From Symsagittifera roscoffensis (lineage: Eukaryota; Xenacoelomorpha; Acoela; Convolutidae): DNA of 64,000 bases. The notes under the pieces are model-generated. The model was given only the letters and a program-made list of their open reading frames with translations, was not told the origin of the DNA and searched no databases. This document shows positions 1 to 9,030 of the stretch, piece by piece. Every line of letters starts with the position of its first letter. Within the stretch, counting starts at the first letter, position 1. Position numbers and translations under genes: made by a program. The DNA lies in NCBI RefSeq assembly GCF_963678635.1, contig NC_087062.1, positions 24,446,177-24,510,176 on the forward strand, given 5' to 3'.

Positions 1-1
1 A

Positions 2-3000
2 CCCATAGAGTTCTCACCGATAGATGACGCGGAAGATGCAATAGGCAACACCGAAGAAACGGTGAAAGAAGACTCTCAAGTAAAGAGGACATCTTTTACG
101 GAAAAATTGGGAATAATGTTCGGAATAAAAACAAAAGAAAACGTGACTGAAGAACCAAAAGCAGAAAGAGCACGAACGTTTGGGACAGTGAGCACGAAGA
201 CCTCAGAAGCCAATCCAAGAGAGGAACAAGCTAAAGCAGAGGCTACGGCCGAAGAGAGACCGACAGCTGACCATGAAGAGACTAACATTGAGCTGGGTGA
301 CTTGTTGGCGAAATTAAATCAGATTGACAAAAGACTTAAGCACAGTGAAGAAGACAGAGAGGTGATAAAAAAGGAGATAAGATACAACAAGCACGAGTAT
401 CTAGACAGTTATTTTAACCTAGCTAAGGCAACAGATGAGAGACTCAAGGAAATGTCAGATAAGGTAGAAGCCACCAATGAAGAACGAGAAAAGAACATCA
501 AAACAGACATGCAACAGTTGAAGAACCGATATGATGATGTCAACAGCCAATTAGGGAGCCTGGAAAGGAGAATGGACACAATGAGCAGGAGTCAAGCCGA
601 GAGTTCGTGTGAAATACAGGCAAAGTTGGATGCAATCTTGAGAGGTTCTACTCCACAAGAAAGACCGGCAGCGGATCGTACGCAAGGCACCAGAGTTGAC
701 TTTGCAGAACCACAAAGGAACAAACGACAATCGACACCGTTGCCCTTAACCAGGGATGCGATAAGCATAGCACCAACAGCTGCGAAAACAATAATGAAGA
801 ATGGAACGTCGAATACAACGACTGCTCCGGGAGATTCAACAGCTAACAGCAACACAGGACCGGATGCTATGACATGGGCCAGCACTTGGGAGATGATGAA
901 CAGGACTCTAGAGGCCTTCGCCACGAGGAACACTGACTCGAGCGACAGGAGAGAGGGAAAATCAAGAAAGACATTCAAGAAGCCAAAAGAATTCAAGGAC
1001 GACTCCGATGGATGCATTGACACTTGGGTGGAAGTGATGAGATTACATCTAGAACAAGATAACTTGAGTGACGAAAGACAAGCATGTACAGCCATACTGA
1101 GCAACTTGGAAGGAACGGCATTAAAATGCGTGGTCGCAAAGAAGGAGGAAGAACGCGACACCGCGGACAAGATCTTCGAGATATTGCTGAATCGGTTCGG
1201 GTCAGGCATGAAGGGTCACCAAGCGATGATGCGATTTGAAAAGAGAAGGCAGAGGGACGACGAGTCAATAGATCGGTTCCTAGATGACCTCGAGAGCTTG
1301 AGAAGGAGGAGTGACCCAGAGGAGTCGACAAATAGACGGAACTTTAGCATTGCCTCGAAGTTCATCGATGGGGTGAAAAGTGATGACTTAAGGACAATGT
1401 TAGCAACATACTACACATTGTCGAAGGACAGCGCACCCACCCCAGAAGAAATGAGACAGAAATCAAGAGAATACATGCTGATGAAACCTAAGAAGTACTC
1501 ATATTCCGAAAACAGGAACACGCAAGGGGGAAGCCAACCCCAGAGGTCATCATGGTACAAACCTAGAGATGATATGGACAAGCGCAGATCATGCGCGAAC
1601 TGCGGGTCAGCGGATCATCATGTGGCTGACTGCACAACGTACAAACAAGGCATGAAGAGCCTAGGTTATGCACCGGATGAAGAGGATATGAGCCAGATGG
1701 AGGAACACGAGTACTATAATGGCTTGATCATCAAGATAGGCGCCAGATGCTTCTTCTGTAACCAGGAGGGGCACTTCAGAATGGATTGTCCCTTGTTCTG
1801 GGAAGCGGTCAAGGACCAGAATCACCCCAAACATAAGTTGGCATTAGCGGCGGTGCAGAATCAGCGGAACAGGCAAAACGAGTTTGAATCTAGGAACTTG
1901 GGGGCACCAAACACCGAATTGCCGACGAAGACAGTGAAAGCTGTTACACATGTTAGTGGTGCGTTAGAGTCCGCGGCCGGAAGCTCTCTAGAGATAAATT
2001 ATGAGAAAGCGGCGACGGAAGCAATTGCCAAAGTGAAACAAGATCTGGCTGCGAAAGAAATAGAGCAACGACTAAAGTTGGAGATCGAAAGACAGAATTT
2101 TAACGGAGCATTAACCGGATCGAACTCAATACCAGAGGCTAGAACGGGCTCAATGAAGACCGGGAATTGTAACACCGTGAAAATGGTGACAGGTAAACCT
2201 TTTGGATTATCGAAAATCGGAGCAAGAATAATGTCGATAATCACAGTGGGCGGACACGAGGTAACCAGAAACTTGAGCGAGCCGAGCGACCAGACGATAA
2301 TGCACATTGACGTGTATGCAGACTACTTGAGTGGAATAAGTCCACAAACGACTTCTAGAGCGCTCAGGGCACTACTCACGAGAGGGGGCAGCAAATCGGT
2401 ACGTGTTGATAATAGGTACACTGAAGCTTATGGTCCACACGAGGTCATGCTAAATATAGATGGAATCAACATCTATACCAAGACGATGATAACATGCGAC
2501 GAAGACCTAATTGGACAAATCTATGTAGGGAAAGAAGAGTTGAAAGTAAGATCGATCGGACACTGTGCCATGCTTGAAGAAGATGCAATGCACATCGGGA
2601 CGGAAGCAGACGTGACAGGGCACGTGCTAGACATAAATGGCAAAAAGACTCAGTTGCGTGGATTACTTGACACGGGAGCAGTCTTGAGCGTCATACCAAT
2701 CGAAACATGGGAAAAGATGGGCTTTGACAAAGGTGACTTGATAGACTCGAGAATACGGCTGTCAGCTGCAAACAAAGGGGCCCTACGGGTGCTGGGCAGG
2801 ACGCCGATAATAGCCCTCAATTTGGGGGAACGTAACCTGTGGATGAGCTTCATCGTGGTAGAAAACCTAGATGAATCTGACCAATTCATTTTGGGCAGAG
2901 ACTTCATCAGGAATTTCGACGTAACGATAGATCTAAATAATGCAATGTTCAGGATACGGAACCCGGATAGGAGGTACGCAATCAAACCGGTAAATTTAAT

Positions 3001-6000
3001 AATGGCAAATGAGAACAAAGCACCGGTATTCTTGAGTAGGAGAGTGAGGTTAAAAGCTAATGAAGCGGCAATCGTAAGCTTGAGGATGAAAAATTATAAT
3101 GAACTAAGTGACAACAAGCAAGTGTGTATAGTTCCAAATCCTAATAGTCAAAGCGCTGCTGTTTTAGGAAGATCATTTTCGATAACGAAGAGCGGCCTCT
3201 GCGTCAGTGTCTTGTTGAATACCCTTGATATACCGATCACGATACAGAGAGGCAGGAAGCTGGGATATGCTTTACCGGTTAAAACTCGATATGAAACAAT
3301 TGAAAACTCAAAACAAAATGAAGTTGTTGATTGTCCCAACCACAGGGACAAAATTTGTATCTTGAGACGATTGCAGAGAATAAAAGATTCTTCAGGTCTT
3401 ATCAAATCACTTAAGTCAGAAACGGACGATGGGCTTTCGAGCTGTTCGAACTTTCCAGAGCGACCCACGCTAGATGAAATGCAAACTGATAAACCGGTTC
3501 TGCCGGAGATTGAACATTTAAGGGGCAAACTGAAAGATGAACAGCTCGAAGCTATCAAGGACGTACTAGAGCGGAACGAGGAGGTTTTTTCAAGGCATAA
3601 GGCGGATATCGGGTGTTGTAATTTTGTTGAACATGAAATAGAACTTGAGGAAAACGCGGTGCCACACAGGGAGGGGGCGAGGCGCATGACCCCACACAAA
3701 TCGGACGCGTGTAGAAAAGAAATCGAAACGTTACTAGAGTATGACATGATAGAACCATCCAAGTCACCGTGGGCGTGTGGAGTAGTGATGGCCAAAAAGA
3801 AAGGCGACCAGTTAAGGTTTTGTTGTGACTTTCGATACCTGAACTCCGTCACGGTGAAGGATGCCTATCCCATACCTAGAATTGATGAGAGCCTCTCGAA
3901 GTTAGGTGATGCGAAATTTTTTACGACTCTTGATTTAGGCTCGGCCTTTTGGCAGGTACCATTAAGGAAGCAAGACAGGGACAAGACAGGGTTCGCCTGC
4001 GAGTTGGGTCTGTTTCAATGGAAACGGATGCCGTTTGGACTCTGCAATGCAACAGCCACGTTTCAGCGGCTGATGGCACACGCGTTGATAGGCGTGACGA
4101 AGAAGTACGGCAACCTGGTAATGTGCTACGTGGACGACGTGGTAATAGCAACGCCGACACTAGAAGACCACATCGAGAGGCTTGACGAGGTGTTCGCGTG
4201 CATGAAAAGATCGGGGCTGAAGTGTAAACCATCAAAGTGCGAGATACTCAAGGACTCGATTAAATACTTGGGCAGGATGGTAGATAAGCACGGTATCAGA
4301 CCTGATCCGGACGCCGTGGAAGCAGTCCTAACCTGGAAATCACCGAAGACGGAGCACCAGCTGATGAGCTTCCTGGGTTTCGCCAACTATTATAGAGAAT
4401 TCATCAAGGGCTATGCGGACAAGGTATACCCGATGCAACAACTAATGAGACATAAGGGCAAGAAGTTCACGTGGAACAACGCGGCAGAAGAGTCATTCCA
4501 GAGGATAAAGAAAGAGCTGTGTGAGGCACCAGTACTGGGTATGCCGACAGAGAAGGGGATGTACGTGCTAGACACGGACGCGTCAGTAGTCGCTATTTCT
4601 GGGATTCTCCATCAAGAACAAGAATGGAATGGGAAGACAGTCTTGAGACCAATAGCATACGGGAGCAAGGTCCTAAGTGACACAGAAATGAAGTACGGAG
4701 CACCGAAAGCAGAGATGTTCGCGGTGGTCACCTTTGTCGAAAAATACAGAGCATACCTAGGCAGTGAGCCCTTCAAGCTGCGAGTCGACAACCGAGCACT
4801 AAGCTGGCTGAAAACGTACTCAATGGACCAGAGCTATATTGGGAGGTGGATAGTTCGCTTGGATGGATACAACATGATAATTGAGCACAGAACACGAGAT
4901 AAACATCAAAATGCTGACAGCTTGAGTAAGAAGACGGAGTTCTACGAGAGGCAAGAACAAAGAGAGGCGGACAGACCTGAGATCAAAGACGGCTTCTCCT
5001 TTATGGACAAAGAAACGTACGACAGTCTTCCACTCACGAGATGGCTGGACAAATCAGGCAAACCGATTGAAGATCATCCCGAATTGCCGAAAGAGCCTCT
5101 TGAAAAGACCATCTTGCAGAGAAGCAGAGGGATTCCGGTAGGAATAATGCTCAAGTCCAAGATCGTGAGGGAAACACTCAAGGCAAAAGGTTATGATCTC
5201 ATCCAGGTAGAGGAGGGAACGGTCCGAATAGATGAAGACTTAATGAGGTTGCTTGAGAAACTATCAGATGACAAGCCCGTGATCCAAGGGAAAGGTCAGG
5301 AGGCACCGGAACTAACCATACTTCGGAGAGAAGAAACAGTGAACAATACTGACGTCTCAAAAGGAAGCATCACTGATAGCAAGGAAGTTGTGCGATCACT
5401 AGTTGAAAAAATCCCCGACAAAATTCTGGAGCAGACAAAAGTCAGGGATAAGAAAGTAACATTCAGAGAAGAAGTTGAACACCTGGGACTAGATCAAGAG
5501 TCCGGGGAGTGGTCCAGATTCATGGAAGAAGACGAAACCGGAGAAGGGAAATTGTCCGGGGAGCGTGAAGAATGGGATGAAGACTCGGATGAGAGCAGCG
5601 AAGACCAAGACAGTCTATGCATGATACTGGCGGAAGAGAAGATAAGACAGCACGACAGGGAATTACAGACGGATCCATCTTCAGGGACGTACAATCTGGA
5701 AACACAAGAGGTACGAGGTGGTGAAGAGCTCGAGAAAATAGCAGTTTCAAGAAAACCACTAAGGGAACTATCGTGCAACTCAAACGTCAGAACGAATCTG
5801 GTACCAGAAGACGACATGAAAATCGTGAAAAGGATGATATGTGTGAAACTGAGCGATGACATCCACAACCCTGGTGAGATGAATGGACAGATCATGGCGC
5901 TAAAGGAGCACGTTAAGGCGAGATACAGGCTGTCTGACCTAATAAGGGCCCAGAGGAATGACAAAATGACAAGTAACCTCTCCAAATGGATCCATTCGGG

Positions 6001-7912
6001 AGTCAAGGAGAAGGGGGAACTTGAGGAAGACAGCTACAAGATCTTGAGCCAGTTCTACAAAGAAAAGAGAGATTTACTGTATCACACAGCTGAAGGGGTG
6101 GTAGCGTGCAAGAGAAGAGATGAGGAAAAAATATTACACAAACACAACCTCATCATACTACCACAACTGTACCAAACGGAAGTGCTTTTCAGATCACACG
6201 ACCAGATGGGCCATCAGGGGATAGATAAAGTACAACAAAGGATACTTCACAGGTTTGACTGGCCGGGAATGAGAAAAGCTTGCGAGAGGTGGGTGAATGC
6301 CTGCCTAGCATGCCTTCAAGTAAAAGACCCAAGGAAGATGAAGTTTCCCCTCAAGTCTGTCGAGAGTTCGGAATTCAATGAAGTGGTGCAGATAGACCAT
6401 CAGAAAATCTGCATGACGGAGTCGGGTTATAACCAAATACTAGTTATAATAGATCACTTCACCAAGTTGGCGGAAGCGGTTCCGTGCCAGACAGCCTCAG
6501 CAGAGGAGACATGTGATCACCTGATAACGCATTGGATATCGCGATATGGTTGTCCAATGACTTTCCAGTCAGACAACGGCAAGGCTTTTGTGGGGGACTT
6601 GACAAAAGAATTGATGAAGAGATCACACATTGCTCAAGCACACTCGACGACCTATCATCCACAGACCAATGGGTTGGTAGAGAGACAGAACAGGACACTG
6701 GTCAACATGCTCAGGGTGTACTGCTCGAGATACATGACGGACTGGGACAAATACCTGCCACAAGTAGTAGGAGCCTATAATAGTACTCAGCACTCAACGA
6801 CGGGTATCAGTCCTTTCATGATGTTGACAGGCAGGGAAAGGGCAATGCCTCTAACATTCTTCTACCCGGAGTACGAGGGGAAGAGGACGTCACCTCAAGC
6901 ATACGTGAAGGAAGCGATCAAAAGACAACAAGAGCTAAACGAGCTATGTCGGAGAAACACGGCGCAAGCGCAAATGAGGCAACGCAAGAAATATGACGAA
7001 AAGATACTAAGAGCAAAGCCATACGAAGTGGGCCAATACGTGTGGGTTTTCCAAAATGTCATACCGCCCAAGGGAACAAAGAAACTACTCAAGAAATGGA
7101 GAGGACCGTTCATGATTACGGAAGTACATCAACAAGGAAGGTTCTATCGCTTGAGTACAGGGCGAGCAGCACATTACGAAAATCTGAAGCCTCACATTCC
7201 GTCTCCGGAGGACTGGTGCCTGCCAAAAGACATGGAAGGTCTTGAGTACCTGGTGGTGGAACCAGCGTGCGAAGTGAATGAGAAAGGCACTAGAGAGAAA
7301 AATGATGGTAATGAGAACTTGAGTTTGGACGACAACGAAAAGATAGAAGTGGAGTCGGATGCAGGTTCATTTGTAGAAGAAGACTGGAACGATCCCGAGC
7401 AAAACGAGGTACCGAAGTGGATGGAACCGGATCGACCAACACCACCGGAAACCAGGACGGGCAATCGTAAACGAACAGGTATGAGGTACAATAGGTACGG
7501 GGATGACTTCTTGATCGATAAGATACAGCCAGACAAGTTGGGCGATGAACTACTAAGCGCAGGCGAACTGGAGGCCGAAGAGGAATGGCAAGTGATTGAC
7601 GATGGTGGACATTATCCGCAGGATGATTACTCGACGCCAGAATTGGAGACGGATCTCGAGCAGAGTGAAATAGAAAGGAGGGAGAACTCGAACTTGAGGA
7701 TTCTAGAGTGGATGCGTGATGTCAAAGACGAGAGCCGCGAAGGACAAAGCATTCAGCAAATCGATGTATCAGCAGCAAATTACATGAAGACAGAGGACCC
7801 TCTTTTCGGATGGACAGCAACAGACAGGCCACTGGACATCCCCAAGGACAATTCAGACCCGACTACATCGACGGGGACGTCGATAAATATTTTGTCCGGG
7901 GAGTGGGGGTAG
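2..7912 (+). CDS. Ty3/gypsy gag-pol polyprotein, 5' end outside the window
   Basis: This is a single uninterrupted gag-pol frame. It is open to the left edge, so the start is missing; the first possible start inside is a GTG at 62, an unlikely one. Counting from 62, a coiled-coil-rich N-terminus precedes a gag capsid region (about 310-470) and two CCHC knuckles (about 510-523 and 563-576). The protease DTGA is at about 870. RT has YVDD at about 1356-1359, and RNase H begins near 1504 (DTDAS). Integrase has an HHCC finger (about 2045-2100) and D2112, D2171 and E2207, giving a D,D35E triad, followed by a GPF module. All catalytic residues are present. About 380 residues of acidic, low-complexity sequence separate RNase H from integrase, which is unusually long. 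The protein would copy element RNA and integrate it. Gag and pol share one frame, so no recoding is needed between them. Confidence 0.95.
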   Translation, partial: PIEFSPIDDAEDAIGNTEETVKEDSQVKRTSFTEKLGIMFGIKTKENVTEEPKAERARTFGTVSTKTSEANPREEQAKAEATAEERPTADHEETNIELGDLLAKLNQIDKRLKHSEEDREVIKKEIRYNKHEYLDSYFNLAKATDERLKEMSDKVEATNEEREKNIKTDMQQLKNRYDDVNSQLGSLERRMDTMSRSQAESSCEIQAKLDAILRGSTPQERPAADRTQGTRVDFAEPQRNKRQSTPLPLTRDAISIAPTAAKTIMKNGTSNTTTAPGDSTANSNTGPDAMTWASTWEMMNRTLEAFATRNTDSSDRREGKSRKTFKKPKEFKDDSDGCIDTWVEVMRLHLEQDNLSDERQACTAILSNLEGTALKCVVAKKEEERDTADKIFEILLNRFGSGMKGHQAMMRFEKRRQRDDESIDRFLDDLESLRRRSDPEESTNRRNFSIASKFIDGVKSDDLRTMLATYYTLSKDSAPTPEEMRQKSREYMLMKPKKYSYSENRNTQGGSQPQRSSWYKPRDDMDKRRSCANCGSADHHVADCTTYKQGMKSLGYAPDEEDMSQMEEHEYYNGLIIKIGARCFFCNQEGHFRMDCPLFWEAVKDQNHPKHKLALAAVQNQRNRQNEFESRNLGAPNTELPTKTVKAVTHVSGALESAAGSSLEINYEKAATEAIAKVKQDLAAKEIEQRLKLEIERQNFNGALTGSNSIPEARTGSMKTGNCNTVKMVTGKPFGLSKIGARIMSIITVGGHEVTRNLSEPSDQTIMHIDVYADYLSGISPQTTSRALRALLTRGGSKSVRVDNRYTEAYGPHEVMLNIDGINIYTKTMITCDEDLIGQIYVGKEELKVRSIGHCAMLEEDAMHIGTEADVTGHVLDINGKKTQLRGLLDTGAVLSVIPIETWEKMGFDKGDLIDSRIRLSAANKGALRVLGRTPIIALNLGERNLWMSFIVVENLDESDQFILGRDFIRNFDVTIDLNNAMFRIRNPDRRYAIKPVNLIMANENKAPVFLSRRVRLKANEAAIVSLRMKNYNELSDNKQVCIVPNPNSQSAAVLGRSFSITKSGLCVSVLLNTLDIPITIQRGRKLGYALPVKTRYETIENSKQNEVVDCPNHRDKICILRRLQRIKDSSGLIKSLKSETDDGLSSCSNFPERPTLDEMQTDKPVLPEIEHLRGKLKDEQLEAIKDVLERNEEVFSRHKADIGCCNFVEHEIELEENAVPHREGARRMTPHKSDACRKEIETLLEYDMIEPSKSPWACGVVMAKKKGDQLRFCCDFRYLNSVTVKDAYPIPRIDESLSKLGDAKFFTTLDLGSAFWQVPLRKQDRDKTGFACELGLFQWKRMPFGLCNATATFQRLMAHALIGVTKKYGNLVMCYVDDVVIATPTLEDHIERLDEVFACMKRSGLKCKPSKCEILKDSIKYLGRMVDKHGIRPDPDAVEAVLTWKSPKTEHQLMSFLGFANYYREFIKGYADKVYPMQQLMRHKGKKFTWNNAAEESFQRIKKELCEAPVLGMPTEKGMYVLDTDASVVAISGILHQEQEWNGKTVLRPIAYGSKVLSDTEMKYGAPKAEMFAVVTFVEKYRAYLGSEPFKLRVDNRALSWLKTYSMDQSYIGRWIVRLDGYNMIIEHRTRDKHQNADSLSKKTEFYERQEQREADRPEIKDGFSFMDKETYDSLPLTRWLDKSGKPIEDHPELPKEPLEKTILQRSRGIPVGIMLKSKIVRETLKAKGYDLIQVEEGTVRIDEDLMRLLEKLSDDKPVIQGKGQEAPELTILRREETVNNTDVSKGSITDSKEVVRSLVEKIPDKILEQTKVRDKKVTFREEVEHLGLDQESGEWSRFMEEDETGEGKLSGEREEWDEDSDESSEDQDSLCMILAEEKIRQHDRELQTDPSSGTYNLETQEVRGGEELEKIAVSRKPLRELSCNSNVRTNLVPEDDMKIVKRMICVKLSDDIHNPGEMNGQIMALKEHVKARYRLSDLIRAQRNDKMTSNLSKWIHSGVKEKGELEEDSYKILSQFYKEKRDLLYHTAEGVVACKRRDEEKILHKHNLIILPQLYQTEVLFRSHDQMGHQGIDKVQQRILHRFDWPGMRKACERWVNACLACLQVKDPRKMKFPLKSVESSEFNEVVQIDHQKICMTESGYNQILVIIDHFTKLAEAVPCQTASAEETCDHLITHWISRYGCPMTFQSDNGKAFVGDLTKELMKRSHIAQAHSTTYHPQTNGLVERQNRTLVNMLRVYCSRYMTDWDKYLPQVVGAYNSTQHSTTGISPFMMLTGRERAMPLTFFYPEYEGKRTSPQAYVKEAIKRQQELNELCRRNTAQAQMRQRKKYDEKILRAKPYEVGQYVWVFQNVIPPKGTKKLLKKWRGPFMITEVHQQGRFYRLSTGRAAHYENLKPHIPSPEDWCLPKDMEGLEYLVVEPACEVNEKGTREKNDGNENLSLDDNEKIEVESDAGSFVEEDWNDPEQNEVPKWMEPDRPTPPETRTGNRKRTGMRYNRYGDDFLIDKIQPDKLGDELLSAGELEAEEEWQVIDDGGHYPQDDYSTPELETDLEQSEIERRENSNLRILEWMRDVKDESREGQSIQQIDVSAANYMKTEDPLFGWTATDRPLDIPKDNSDPTTSTGTSINILSGEWG

Positions 7913-8508
7913 GACTTACCCACACCGAAAATTTGATGATAAAGAAGCTCAAGGAAGTGAGGGAAACAAGCGGATTGGAACTGGAGGAAGAAGAACCAGA
8001 GCCTACCATAGGAAGGAATTTCAAAACGAAATTCGAGATACCCAATGAATACTCAGAGAACATCATGATAACGGATAGCGACTTCATCCTGTCAAACAGG
8101 ACCAGCGCGATCTGCATCACGGCGGACATGAGTTTCAAATCAAGATTGGAGGCTGACTTCAAAAGAGAGTACCAGAACGTAGAGTTTCTGTTCAGACAGA
8201 GGCCAGGACTGGGAGGCATAGCAGCGCTTCCACCGTCAGTGGCACAAGTCCCGGGCAAATACCTCTGCTTCCTAGTAACGAGAGTCAACGACAGAAACAC
8301 AATTGATCCCGAACACGTGATATTGGCACTGACAAGACTACGTGACTTCATGATTGAAAGAGGAATAGTGGAGGTCTCGATGCCGGTGTACGACCCAAAC
8401 AGGGGCAAACTGAGCTCGAGGGAATTGTATGCTATCCTACATGTGGTCTTTGCAGAAACCGAGATAATGGTGCATCTTCACAAGAAGTACTACTTGAGCA
8501 TCGCCTGA
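7810..8508 (+). CDS. Macro-domain-like protein (TARG1/OARD1 type), probably non-catalytic
   Basis: A 232-residue frame starts at an ATG inside the end of gag-pol and overlaps it by 103 bp in another frame. Residues about 85-228 follow the order of a TARG1/OARD1 macro domain: a hydrophobic strand and ICITADM segment near 101, the strand CFLVTR at 153-158, a long helix, SMP at 190-192, and a C-terminal helix and strand. Macro domains bind or hydrolyse ADP-ribose derivatives. The family's GAGIA-like loop is here KSRLEA, the GCGLD loop is replaced by YDPNRGKL, and the TARG1 catalytic Lys aligns to Arg158. The fold is probably kept while ADP-ribosyl hydrolysis is unlikely. It may be translated separately or by frameshift from gag-pol, since a G-run lies at the gag-pol stop. 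The assignment rests on visual alignment. Confidence 0.6.
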   Translation: MDSNRQATGHPQGQFRPDYIDGDVDKYFVRGVGVGLTHTENLMIKKLKEVRETSGLELEEEEPEPTIGRNFKTKFEIPNEYSENIMITDSDFILSNRTSAICITADMSFKSRLEADFKREYQNVEFLFRQRPGLGGIAALPPSVAQVPGKYLCFLVTRVNDRNTIDPEHVILALTRLRDFMIERGIVEVSMPVYDPNRGKLSSRELYAILHVVFAETEIMVHLHKKYYLSIA

Positions 8509-9030
8509 GTCGGGTACATGGAGGTATCGAGTCGGGTGTGAGGGAGGAGTCTTGAGTTAGGTACTGGGGTGCGGCGCAGGTAAAGGGATCTTAAGATGTG
8601 ATTGGCATGACAATTGAATTTTAAAAGAAAGAATTGATGGTGCTAAAACATAAAATGAATCTGCATGTTCTTAAGGGAAATCCAATCGAATTGTTTTAAG
8701 TGATATGTGAATGATAGGATTTTAATCATATGGGTAAAAGGGGGGTCTCTAGGTCAGGAACGTGACATACTAAGTTTTAATGAGCTTTATGTTTTCAGAT
8801 CAAGTTTGAAAAACAAAGTTGAATATCCAACTACACTCAAGCGAGAAACAGAAAAAGAGAATCTTGATTGAACACGCGACAATCCGGATCTACAGCAAGT
8901 GCTTGAAGAGAAGATTTCTAGAGATTTCTTGAATTGGGTAATACTTGAGTTGGTAAGGTAATACTTGAGTTGGTAAGGTAATTCTTGAGCTGGTTGACAC
9001 CTATCTACACACATCCCGAAGTTATAAAGA
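8509..9030 (+). promoter_or_regulatory. Non-coding spacer between the macro-like gene and the giant SGNH frame
   Basis: This 522-bp spacer has no coding frame. It contains a purine/G tract (AAAAGGGGGG near 8738) and, immediately upstream of the next ATG, three 20-bp direct repeats of the form ATACTTGAGTTGGTAAGGTA at 8941-8960, 8961-8980 and, diverged, 8981-9000. The position suggests a leader, splice-acceptor region or internal promoter for the downstream frames. Nothing in the sequence proves this. Confidence 0.4.
8941..9000 (+). repeat. 20-bp tandem repeat, two exact copies plus one diverged
   Basis: The 20-bp unit is exact in the first two copies. The third keeps TTCTTGAG and TGG but diverges after that. 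It ends 30 bp before the ATG at 9031, and each copy carries the CTTGAG word that is over-represented in the whole unit. Confidence 0.9.

Noticed and set aside
76-7536. Many minus-strand open frames under gag-pol
   Set aside because: Shadows of the strong plus-strand coding sequence; none has a motif.
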